The notes below the pieces were generated by a model. That model saw only the letters and a list, made by a program, of their open reading frames with translations, did not search any database and had not been told where the DNA came from. From Girardinichthys multiradiatus (lineage: Eukaryota; Chordata; Actinopteri; Cyprinodontiformes; Goodeidae), in the NCBI RefSeq assembly GCF_021462225.1, contig NC_061811.1, positions 20,734,663-20,798,662 on the forward strand: a DNA stretch of 64,000 nucleotides, read 5' to 3'. The translations under genes were made by a program, and so were the position numbers. Shown here piece by piece: positions 33,171-44,626 of this stretch; within the stretch, counting starts at the first letter, position 1; every line of letters starts with the position of its first letter.

Positions 33171-34978
33171 GGGCCTGATCTTCAAAGATCCCAAATAGCG
33201 GGTGCTAATTTGCGTGTACTATAAATAAACTGCAGTGCAGTAAGTGGGTGTGATGTGTGCGATTTTCAAAGACTGCGTGTGCAATGGCTAACAGGTGCAA
33301 AAAAAGTGCAGACTGCCCTATTTAAATTAGGAAATTGCGTGTGCTACTGGCCGGAACAAGAGGAAAAGCAAACAGATCCTCTGCTGTGTTGCTAGAAATA
33401 TGCAGGGATTGTTACGCTGCATCATTATAAATGATCCAGTTGCTGATTTTTTCCTTGTGTTCCGTTCGGCCCTTGCTTTTCTGCACCGTTACAGTTAGTT
33501 AGCTTTTGTTGTGCTACTCACAGCAGGTTTGTCATCTGCCCTGACAGATTATTTCTCATCTTGCTTGACGTAACTCACAACAAATTGGCCAATCAATATT
33601 AACAATATAAAGACAAATATGTCTGTTAATTAATTTGTCTCCCTAGATCTTTTAATTGTTTTTGGAGACTCACCAGGTTCTGTTGTTTTTTTTGAGAGTA
33701 TATGTTTGAAGAGTTCAGAGTTTATCATAAACAGCATCAATATTTAAAGCCTGAATGTAATATTAGCAACATTAAAATAGAATGTAGGACTTGGCAATCT
33801 GTAGGTTATAGCTTTGCTAATTTTAAAACATAGCGTCACATAACTGTCCAGCAAAAAAGTTACTATGTACGTAGTTTTATGTACGTAAAATGTAATTACT
33901 TTCCAATGATTTTACTAAATTTGTTTTGCCAATATTTTAACGATATGCAACATGTTTGATTGTTTAAAATGTTTTTTGGTGACAAAATATTTTTTACTGC
34001 ATAAACAAACCCTCCCCTAGCATATGTTCACATTTAAACAATGTAATCAAACTGATCCAGCTCCGATAACCCTGCAATGACATAACGTTACTGTCAATAT
34101 AGCAAAGTGTTTTGTTTAGTGACAAGGATAAAGCATACACTGTCTTTGTCACCACATGGAAAAGCTCCCTTAAAATGTTGATTTTTCACTTGCTAAGAAC
34201 TGATTTTAGCATCCAGTTTGCAAATGAAGGATTTAATCTGCCTTATAATGTGTTTAGTTCATTCCTATTAATTATATTACCAACATCAAAGCACAGTGGG
34301 TCTTTTGCATGATGTGCGATTACAGGCTGTGTGTGCTTGATCAGTTGTGCGCGCATTTTGACATGATCAGGTTTGTGTGTGTTCAGCAGATGATCACGGA
34401 CAGCGATGTTATGCTGAAATGATGTTGAATAAAGTGTTGCAAGAAGTTTTAGGAGAAAGATCATGGCTTTTGTTTGTGATTGGCTCCTAATCAGAGCTTA
34501 GATAATTCTGCATAGAATCCTCTATTCTCGTCAATTTTTAATATTTTTTATTTTTTACAACCCAAATCTGTTAGCATATGTACAGAAGATTCTCTCTCCC
34601 TGTCATCTGTCATTCTATCTATGCCTTGTTGTGGCCACAGTGACAGCAGACATTTTTGCGTCCCAGTTAGAACCTGCATTTCATATGTGCTAAATCCACA
34701 TGCAAAAATTGCGCCCACAAACCTTTTCAGACTTTGAAAATCACGTAGCGGGTGATAGGGGATGATATTTGCATATCCTCCTCCCATGAACTTGCGCGTT
34801 TGGATCATTATCATATGTTTGCATATTCATGAAGGCAGACACGCTAAAAAGTTTGCACCCGCAGTCTGCTGATTTTGCAAAGGCAATCCGATTACCACCT
34901 CGTTTGTAGATCAGCTTTGCTGACGCAAACAGGTTTGCGTGTGGTTTTGTACCTGCAAATCTTTTGAATATCATGCCC
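33171..34978. mobile_element. Harbinger-like non-autonomous DNA transposon
   Basis: The left end GGGCCTGATCTTCAAAGAT (33171) and right end ATCTTTTGAATATCATGCCC (ending 34978) form imperfect TIRs. Both are flanked by TTA (33168-33170, 34979-34981), the 3-bp target typical of PIF/Harbinger elements. Subterminal regions at both ends are rich in GTGC/TGCG motifs. No transposase or Myb-like frame is recognised in the 1.8 kb interior, so it is probably mobilised in trans. Confidence 0.7.
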
Positions 34979-34990
34979 TTAATGTAGTAG

Positions 34991-37900
34991 AATGATGTCC
35001 GACCACAATAACTGAAAAGTATAAAATTAACAGCATCAAGTCTTCTTTGTAATACAGTCCTTTGAGTCACTTGATGAACCCAGTCCAACAAAAGTGCAAG
35101 TAAATATAAGGACGAAAAGGAACTCTCAAAAGAATTAATCAGTTAAAAACGTTTATATTTTTAGTATTGATGTAGAAGACTAATATGCCGCCAGGTGATT
35201 CTTTTGAAATGCAGCTTGTATTGACATAAAATTGAAATGTGTGTACATTTTGAACAATATGTTCACTGTTTGATAATTTAACAGCATGTTACAGTGAATA
35301 TTGAGTGCACTGAACCTATTAAAATAAACAGACCAAAGCTGTTGAACTCACTGTGTGTTATTAAAAGATAAGAGGTGTTTGGTTAGGGTTGTAACAAGTT
35401 ATTAGCACATGTATTATGTGATACTAACCACTCCAATTAATTTAGCCTGATAAAACACAACGTTCCTTAGTGTTTTACAGTCTCTGTATAATTAATTATG
35501 TAGTTCTCTGTTGTGTGTTGTGGATTTTAAAAAGCCCACTATTCATTTAAATGTGGGTGCTTTATTTACAAAGCATGGCAGTTCATTACAGACAAAAGAC
35601 TTACATCACAGCAGACATTTTGACATATCACTGAGGAAAGAACTACGGTTTATCCTTCCTAGGTGGAACAGAGCCGTAAGCCAAGGCTTGACACATTGTT
35701 CACATATTTTATATATACAGTATAATATATGTAATATATGTGTGTGTGTGTGTGTGTGTCTTTAACATTGTTAATACTGAATGAGATAAAACAGAATGAA
35801 GTGGAGTGAATTTAATATTGATGTTCTTTAAATTACTTTATATTGGAGTTCAGCCAAAATGTAGAACCACATATAAGTAGGGAACTTGTCCCGTTGTTCC
35901 AAAGTCTTAACAGTTCTGATGCACTTCATTGTAGGGTTTTCGACACCTTCAACGGTAGATCAAAAAGATGTGCATTGAAACAGGCAGAGTGCTACTTCAA
36001 CACTACTACATTTTTGGTTTTTGTTTATTTATTTATTTATTTGTACTGTGTCATTAATCCTCTGTTAAATTGCCAAGTAAGTTAGGTTTTTTAGAAGCAC
36101 ATGTGACCAAATAGGTGTTGTTTGCATGGCGTGTTACATTTCTGAGCAGATGTTGAGAAGTTTCTGCTGTTTTATTGCAAAGCATCAGCATAGAATGGTC
36201 CAAAAAAGTAGTTTTAATTAAAAGCAACAACTGTGGTTTAGTGTCCCATAGGAGAAGTTTGTCTAGGACAAAGGATGCTGTGTCAGTACATAAATATAAC
36301 AAAACAAGTAATATCAATTTCATTGATAGGTGTAACAATGAAACCAAAACATGTACATTGGAATTTTGTGTGCTGTTAAATTAGTTAATATATTCCTTTT
36401 CTCGTATTATTGTCTGTCTTTTTTACTATGTTGTTCTACCCTATTTACCTTATTTTTTAACTGGTTTAACTGGTTGTGTATCAGATTAAAAGTACCTGTT
36501 AAAAATAATCTGTAAACAGGTATTAAACATACGTTTCTTTAAGCCCACTCTTCTGTATTAAAAATGTTTTTTTTTTTGTTGGTCTGATGTAATAATCTAA
36601 TCTTAAATGTGTTTTTTATTTAGTTGTAAGCCGGTAATCATCATAATTAACAGACGTAAAGGCTTGGAAACATCAATCTGTGTATTATTATACTATATGA
36701 TTCACTTAGTGTATTGCGTTACTGAAATAAATAAACTTTTCAATAATATTCAAATTTATTGAATATGACTGTAGGGCCAGGTTGCTTCTTCTTTCCTGTA
36801 ATAATATAAATCCTTTTAAGCCTGCCTTTTGTTTTTATTTTTATCTGATATTTAATGTTGTTTCATTTCCTGAAAGATTTAAAGATTTAGGTATGACAAA
36901 AGCAAAAAGAAGACATTTGTCGGGGCAAATACTTCCTTCAGCATGGTAAATGATGTTACTGTTGTTGTTTTTTTTTTCTGATTTTTAAAAGCAGCTACCA
37001 AGTCTAATGAAAGATGCATGCCACCACCTGGAGTAAGGTGTAACCAGTTTTCTAACCAACTCAAAATTTATACTGGAATTATCATGGATGGCAGGACATG
37101 GCACAGCCCTATTGAAAACAATAAGTTATCATTTCATGTTACTGATTGGTGGGTGTTGCCCCAAAGGTCACAGCAGAAATAAACACAAAGTTCAGTGCCC
37201 TTTTGCAACTAAATTATATTATTCTGTTTGTATGCTTTTCTTGACCTAAATAGCTGTGTTCTCTGAGAAATGTGTTCTAAGTTGTCCAACTGAATCTTTT
37301 TAGTGTATTAATCTTTTTTTTAATACAAAACTCAAAATTGTGTAGTGAAAGATTAAAAAAATTGAACTTGCAGTTTTGCCTGCAACAAAAAAAGTTTTGC
37401 AAGCAATTTTAGAAATGCAAAAATACAGCTGGATGTTGTCAGATAATTGAAGAATTCCTATGCATGTACAGTACATGAATAATGCTTCTATGAGGCGAAA
37501 CTGACTGCCTATGTTTGGTATTGTTTTTTATTCTCATGGCTCTTTGATTATCTGCTGCTCAGTCTGCTCCCTCAGGAGCCATCTCTGTCAAAAGATTATA
37601 TTGATTCCTTACTCAGCCATAGGACTATTGATTCCATATGAAGTTTTGGAATAGATTACCAGTTTGCTACTGATCATAATGTAAACATGGCCTCATTGAT
37701 TTCAGCTCATCTGCAGCCTGTGCTCAGTAAGTTGCAGATGGTATTTGGCATGTGACAAGACACTGACTTCTCAGGTGGTCAGAAAGAAAAGAGTCTTAGT
37801 GAGAGATTTAGGTCTCCTTTCAAGTCTGTCACCTGAAGAAATCCTTTATCTTACTAAGAGAATGGAGTAGATGGACTGCATTGGCTTTGGGGAAGAATGT

Positions 37901-38790
37901 ATGATGATAGCGTGGGTCTGAGAGTGCTGCAACTCCCAAAGTAATAAACTCAATGTGAAGCTTACTGTGACTGCTTGAAGGTGCACTAATAACATTACAG
38001 TATTAAGTGATTTTAAATTGTAACCCCCAAAGGATGATTATAATGAACATTCAGTACAAGTATCCAATTAAATATTCCTAACTTGTTCTCATGTTTTAAC
38101 ACCACCAGTTGGAAAATATTCTGTCCTCCTTCCATTAAGAGGCTTATGCTACAAAGGCTGGATATGGCCCAGGAAAGGAAAAGCTTTTGATCTATTGTCG
38201 GGAGAAAGTCTTCATCACGTAAAGTGACAGCAAAAATTCAAAGACTTTGTTCTTTAGTAGACACTCTGAGGTTATAATACTTACAGTAAGGAAGATGGGT
38301 TCCTTTTTCTTCATCACTTGCCTTTTCTTTGTAAAGTTTAAAGGAATAATAACCCAAAACTCAAATATGAAATATGGCTGCACGGAGCTCTTGTTTATCG
38401 AATATTCATTTATCTTTAAATTACATGTAAAAGGCTTATCAGTGTATACAATAGCAAGTATGAAATGCATGCTTAAATTATTTATAGAGCAATGTATGTG
38501 TGTATTTGCCTGTTTATATACTGTATATGAATTAGGAAAAGAGCTATATTCAGAGCACACCGTTTACCACATCATTCAAACTCTGTAAGTCTGTCTACAG
38601 TTAGTTTTCTCACAGCATGATCAGCCACAAAAGTTATTTCAGCCTATTTCTTTACACGTAGTTGTTAAAAGGGAAGTTAAAATGCCATGTTTGTCAAGAA
38701 ATTGATCACAGATGCTGCATCATCAACGTTATATGTTAGTGCCTTCCTGTTTAAGTGGGTACGACATGACAGGCCCAGTTTGGATGGTGG
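34991..38790. other. Unassigned AT-rich DNA, lowest repeat density of the window
   Basis: No named repeat or gene. It contains a GT microsatellite (35736-35759) and an ATTT tandem tract (36023-36042). The frame at 36054-36347 (minus) has a hydrophobic start but overlaps another frame and has no domain match. Confidence 0.45.
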
Positions 38791-38794
38791 ATTT

Positions 38795-38985
38795 TGTGGC
38801 ACTAGTGGCCTTATTTACAGTAACCAGACAGGAAATTGGCAGTCAGAAAAGTGAAAAAGACATGCAGCAAAGGTCCTGAGGTCATAAATCAATCGCTAGA
38901 CACCTGTGTTAACAACAAATAACCTCCATATTGGGTGACCCACTCTTATTCTGAGTGTGCCACTGTGTGCCACTCCTTAAAAGGC
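38795..38985. repeat. Short dispersed fish repeat, copy 2
   Basis: GGCAGTCAGAAAAGTGAAAA, then GACATGCAGCAAAGGTCCTG and GTGTGCCACTGTGTGCCACT. This is the same family as 1250-1375 but more degraded in the middle. Confidence 0.5.
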
Positions 38986-40560
38986 TAGTTTTGCTTTAGA
39001 AGAGTGTTTAAAATTACTTATTCACTTTGAAAACCAATAGAAAGGAAATTCGTTATTTGTTTCATACTGTCTGAAGTTTTTAAGATTTCTGACTTTTAGG
39101 TCCCTTATTGAAAACAGCAGATTAGAATAGCTTACATAAATGATTTAAACAGTAACTTTCTTTAATTGATAAAAAAAAAATAGACACACCATATTCTATT
39201 ACAACTTTTAATCAACCACTGTAAGAATCCTTGAAGAGAGAGAGAGAGAGAGAAGAAATTACATTTTCAATTGTCTTTACTGATTATTTTATAAATCTGA
39301 ATATGACTTTTTCTAACTCGAGCAGGTACTGCCCTAAATAATATTAGCACCAACCAGTTTTTTACTGACTCTGATCTCTGGTCTCCTCCCACTTCTGTTT
39401 GGAGCACTGGTGAGAAGTCTGACTACAGCAGCTGTTGATGAATAGACCAAATTACTCCAAGTGTCAGACTATGTTCTCTTTTTGCCTTGACTGTAATTAT
39501 AACAAATGAAGACCCAATAGAGTCAGATTTTTTCACCATTCTTCCACATATGAGGAACAATTAATTCCAAGTGAAAGGGCCCGATTCCAAGACAAATCAC
39601 TCGACTCAACTTTCCTGTGCACACAGTCCTAATCTTTGCCAAAGAATTAATGTGATGCAAAGAGCTGCTGACTGAAGGAAATTCATCTTTTTAGTGTGAC
39701 GTTAACCATAATTTCATTTCGCTGTGTACTTCATGCAATCATTTTTAATATAATGTAATCTTATGTAATGGTAAACAAACCCGGCTGTGCAAAATATCCA
39801 CATCACGGTTACCCAAGTCATTCGCACATCCTTGGTAGAGACCGTGGAAATTGGGTTATGTGCAAATAATGCTGGGACTCTGTCATGTTAATGAGGGAAG
39901 ATTATTGTAATTAAAATTGATCCCCTCACTAGGATAAGAATGCTTGGTTTTATTAAGGGAACAAAGCAAAAATTTTAGCCATCAATGTTAAAGAAAAAAG
40001 CAAATGGGAAGAAAGATTTTGCAGATATTAAAACATTCTTGAGACAAACTCTACAAAAACTACACAAAACATTACTTATTGTTTTCCCAGATATTACTTC
40101 ACCTTACATTACTGAGCAGTTTATAGATTCCATTGTCCATTATAAAACCTGCTTTTATAAGATACTGCTGTAAAATAAACAGCCAACTTTTCAAGCATTA
40201 GGATATGTTCTCTGAGCTGCTTTATATAAAAGGTCTTTCATGTCATGTTTCTGACAAATATTTCAACAATATTTATAATGTTAGAAAGAAAAGTCCTCAC
40301 TGTCCCTGTTTTTCATCTAGACATCACGTTAAACATTCATCACCTTAATGAGTGTCATGCTCCTTTTCTGGCTTTTAATAATGGATCTGATTCATTCTTT
40401 TTCCAGGATGGAATCATTAAACTATATAAAATTGCAATAAAATAAAATAAAACAAGAATCATGTACACAAGTGTGATTACACATAGTCTATACTGACACT
40501 GTAGCACTAGCAGTTGCTGTAGATTTGATGGCTGCACAACCTTAATGTGAATCTGTAAAG
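38986..40560. other. Unassigned AT-rich DNA with a GA microsatellite
   Basis: A GA tract lies at 39236-39252. No gene recognised. Confidence 0.45.
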
Positions 40561-40564
40561 TTAT

Positions 40565-40865
40565 CCAAACTGTGCTGAAAAAGTGTCCCAGCACCATTAC
40601 ACCACCACCAGCAGCTTGTACTCTTGATAGACAGCAGGGTGAATCATTGCTTTTACGTTGTTTATGCCAAACTCTGACCTCGAGACTCATTGGATCAGGC
40701 AACATTTTTACATTCTGTTACCATCCGATTTTGGGTAGCCTGTGTGAATATTAGATTCAGTTTCCTTTTCTTATCTGACAGTGGCACCCAGTGTGGTGGT
40801 CTGCTGCTGTAGCCCATCTGTTTCAAGAGTTGATGTACTGTGCATTTCATCTCAACATTGACTGT
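40565..40865 (-). pseudogene. Tc1-like transposase relic, a fifth family
   Basis: The minus-strand reading contains CLSRVQAAGGGVMVLGHFFS, which matches the GGGVMVWGMFSW motif between the first two catalytic aspartates of Tc1-like transposases. The flanking DNA (GCCAAACTCTGACCTCGAGA, CAGGCAACATTTTTACATTC, CTGCTGTAGCCCATCTGTTT) is the corresponding region of a common fish Tc1 family. No TIRs found; about 300 bp survive. Confidence 0.65.
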
Positions 40866-41985
40866 GAGGGTTCCAGCAAACTAAGTAGCATCAGATTAAA
40901 GATTGACTCCTTCAAGACTACTGAAATTCACATTTACTTGTGTGGACAAGAATGTATGGCTGAGTCAAGGTGAGTCTTTCACAAATAAGAAATCTAACAA
41001 AAGTCAAGCATCGTGGTGGTAGGATCTTGCTGTGGGTTTTTTTCATTTCAAGGGGTACTGTTGTGAAACATTTGGTGGATGGAATGATGAACAATTAGGA
41101 ATGCCTCAATTCACCATTTCATGAATTGAAGGAGTTTTATGACAGTCATGTTTTGAAGTCGGTAATTTTCTTCTGTCTCTGGTTGGGTTGGGTTAGTTCA
41201 GTAATTGTTTTCCCTATGTGTTTTGGGCCTTTTTTGTTTTATAGTTTTTGTAGTGAGTTTTTTTAATGTAGTGAATTATTTTGAGCTAGGTTTAATAATT
41301 CTTTCAGTTTTCCTTGATCTCTACATACTTATTTTTGCCATGCTCCCATTATTTTTCTCCTAACGGCACTAAGCCACCTTCTCCCTCAAAGCTGCTACAC
41401 ACCAGCAATTAATCGCCTGTTTTTCATCAAGTCCCCATTATATATTTCCTTGAAATGAGTTGACTATACTTAAAAATTGGATTCATGCCTGGATTCATTG
41501 CAATACAAATAAGCTCTATCAATTGTGCCAAAAGGAGTAACCAGATATCTACCATAGAGCATAGTTACATGACTTTGAGATGGTGGTAGCCTGAAGACAA
41601 AATACCCTAACATTGATTAGTAATTAACCTTTTTTAAAACAGTTTAAAGCGTCAATTACCACTTGTTTGTGACTTTGTTTTAGTAAAATAATCAATTTCA
41701 TTCCATTTATACTGAGCTTTTGTGCTGACTTTTCTCAAACTCACATTCACACACTGTGTGACATCTCTTCTAATTAAGAATTAATGACTGTTTACAGCAG
41801 AAAGGAATGTTAATTTACACAGTTATTGAGTATGTTTGTCACTGACTCTTGTAGCATTTCAGACCATTTAACCAATGTTTTACTTTTTAAGTTCACAGCG
41901 AACAAACATGCCCCACTGCTCGTTCTCCCCTTTCTGCAGTCTGTAGTTTAGATATAGCAGCTCGATAGGAAAACAGGTTTAAAAG
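40866..41985. other. Unassigned AT-rich DNA
   Basis: No gene or named repeat. Confidence 0.45.
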
Positions 41986-41999
41986 CATAATTCTGCTGC

Positions 42000-42960
42000 A
42001 AATGTATCAGTCTTGCAAATGTAAATACAAGCTTGTAAAGTGTCTGTGTGATTTATTTATATTTGCTTATAAATCAGCAGGAGCACAACTAACTTTAAAT
42101 TTAACTAAAAACATTTGGGTAATGGTAAGTAATGGTATTAGCGGATTTTTAATGTTCAGATATTGGACAACATTTTTTTTGGACAAACATTTTGCCTCAA
42201 GTTAGATGTTCGAAGTCATCATTATCAGTTTGTTTAATGTCAGATGCAAAATTTATGTACATGGTTAAAAAACAATTCAAAAAAGATCATTTCATTGAAC
42301 GTTTTGTTGGGTTCATGTGCACCCAAAGAAAAGCAAAGTTGGGTTTACCTAAACCTAGATTATACTACATTTCTATAAAGATGGCAAAACTATGTGAACA
42401 CTGGACTGCAAATTCTGAATTACATTGGACTGTTATTGAAGAATCTATATCCTCCCATTTCACAACCAATTGTCTGTTAGTGTCTCTCTCACAGTACAGC
42501 TAGATTTACGAATCCCTTTATGTGACATTCAAGGGAGATATGGATCAAAGTGCATACTCAAGTTATCACTGTGTAATCAATTATATTCTTCCTTATGGCC
42601 AAACCCTACAATTTGTATTGGAAAAACACCAGTTTACTGTAAGGTCTGGCAGAACCATGGTATATGTGTACTGAGTGATTTTTATGGTGGTGGTGTGTTT
42701 ATGTCTTATAATGATCTAAAGAAGAAACATAAACATACAACATGAAAAGAACATTTCTGGAAATACCTTAAGATGAGGAACTGTGTCATGTCGCATGTCC
42801 AGCAAATCGAGGAAAAACCTGCAAATCCTGAGCCTTTAATGAATTCCCAAGTAGTTTTGTTTTATGTCTTACATAAACAAATGCACAGAATTCTTTTTAA
42901 ACTCGGCACACCAAATACCAAAAGAAAACCTTATAAAGCACTCAGTTAATCCTGAGATAC
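42000..42960 (+). pseudogene. L1-type LINE ORF2 C-terminal relic
   Basis: Two adjacent frames give the C-terminal part of a fish L1/Swimmer-like ORF2. One reads LGLPKPRLYYISIKMAKLCE and WTVIEESI (42336-42460). The other reads GKTPVYCKVWQNHGICVLSD, then FYGGGVFMSYNDL (42618-42720). A third short frame to 42945 (HFWKYLKMRNC type) continues it. The region after RT in L1 proteins has this LPN.RLYY ... LSDLY..G.F.SF..L pattern. The RT core itself is not present, so this is a 5'-truncated, frameshifted fossil. Confidence 0.7.
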
Positions 42961-44280
42961 AAAGCCCACTACAGTCTAAATTTATACGCCTTCTTGATCA
43001 GAGGAAGAGAATAAAAAGCTAATTTCCAGATATACTAGTGAAAATGGAGCCCTTAAACTTGATACCTGAAGCCTTGACACTCATCGCTGCACCTGGCAGC
43101 TTTTAACCTTGAGTCATTACACCACTGCACTGTGTCAGATGAACTTCAGCGAGCGAGCCAGGGAGGTGATTTTTGTGCATGCATACAGGCCGAGCAGCGA
43201 AATGACTGAGGCACTAGAGATGGAGAGCACCAGCATCTCAGTAAGAAAAGGGGGCAATTTTCTCTGAGAGCTCTTGGCTCTGCTGCCAAGTGTCAAGGCA
43301 CTGAGATGAGACAACTGTAGGACTGCCCAGGATATCTGATGAGCCGCAATGTAAAAGAAAACAAGAAAAACAACTTCAGGGGGTTCCAGGCCAATCAGAT
43401 GCTAAGTGGCTGTCAAGGAAATTCTCTATGATATTACAACCGCACCAATTCCACCTCTTTCAGTCTTTGCTTGGTCATTTGAGAGTGATGCATGTTTGTG
43501 TTCATGCACTCACTGCATTTTTGACATATACAAATTAGGATTCTGTCAACTGCAACATTTTAATTAACAAGTCACATCAACATTAAAAGGATAAGCACTC
43601 ATATTGAAATGAAAAACAGATGAGCTACAAAACTGGATTTAAATGTTGAATGACTTAGCAGCAAGGCAATCTGTTTAGGATCTGGGGGTTATTTAACATG
43701 AAAGAAATGTTTCCCCTCATGTTAAAACAAAAATCTATGCAAATATATAAAAAATGCAATTAAATTTTAATTAGTCACCAGTAGGTGCTGAAAACATTAG
43801 TGAGACATTGAAAGACAAACACAAAACATGTAACATGGCTACATTTTCTCTTGATGCAACAGATGTTTTGTAGACCAATTTTTATTTGATTGATGTCCAG
43901 TAGTAGTGTCGGAAAATTATCTTGCCAGACATAGAAACAAAGTAAAATCTACACACCTTTGCAGACTGATTTGAATGCAGTGCACGTCACAAAGTAGTTT
44001 TTTTCCCACTAAATCTCCATGTAAAGTTGAACCTTTAGAAGGTTCATAAAAACCTGTTTTTGTTCCTGTCATTATTTTCGTAATAGCTCTGACCCACATA
44101 AAGAAGAACCCGCTGGAGAAAACAGAATAAGTAAAATGATGTTTTATTGTGCCACAAATAACCAGGAACGTAAACGGACGAATCTCCAACTGTAAGGAGA
44201 GAGGGGAAGAGAACTGGTGAAAACAGGGAACAAACGGAACTGAGTGAACGATGAGTAACTGATAGACAAGTGAACGGCTT
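42960..44280. other. Unassigned AT-rich DNA
   Basis: No gene recognised. The part next to the LINE (44130-44310) has a minus-strand AATAAAAC and could be a degraded LTR or transcript end, but I cannot show it. Confidence 0.4.
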
Positions 44281-44626
44281 ACTAAGTAGGTGCGGTCAGG
44301 TCGCCAGGGGTAGAGGGATTCAGGATCAGAATCAGAATCAGAAGATCAGAATCAGAAAAGCTTTATTGCCAAGTACGTTTTTGGACATACAAGGAATTTG
44401 TTTTGGCGTAGTCGGTGCAATACAGTACAAGTTAAACAGTACAAACATATCTACAATATAATATAAATATAAGTGCACAGTTTTAAGTGAGTGAGAGTAA
44501 ATATAGAGCAGTATAAGATGAGTCCAGTATAAGAGAGTCCAAGCTGAGCGTTAATGTAACGCATAGTTACAGGTTACAAGTGTCCTGTCAGCAAAAAAAG
44601 GGGGGGTGTGGGGGAAAGGGACAGTG

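Noticed and set aside
35736..35760. GT microsatellite as possible Z-DNA regulatory element
   Set aside because: Ordinary dinucleotide tract; nothing nearby to regulate.
36054..36347. Minus-strand frame with a signal-peptide-like hydrophobic start
   Set aside because: No domain, overlaps another frame, AT-rich region with many chance frames; not enough evidence for a secreted protein gene.
40245..40445. 66-codon plus-strand frame next to the Tc1 relic
   Set aside because: No similarity; chance frame in AT-rich DNA.
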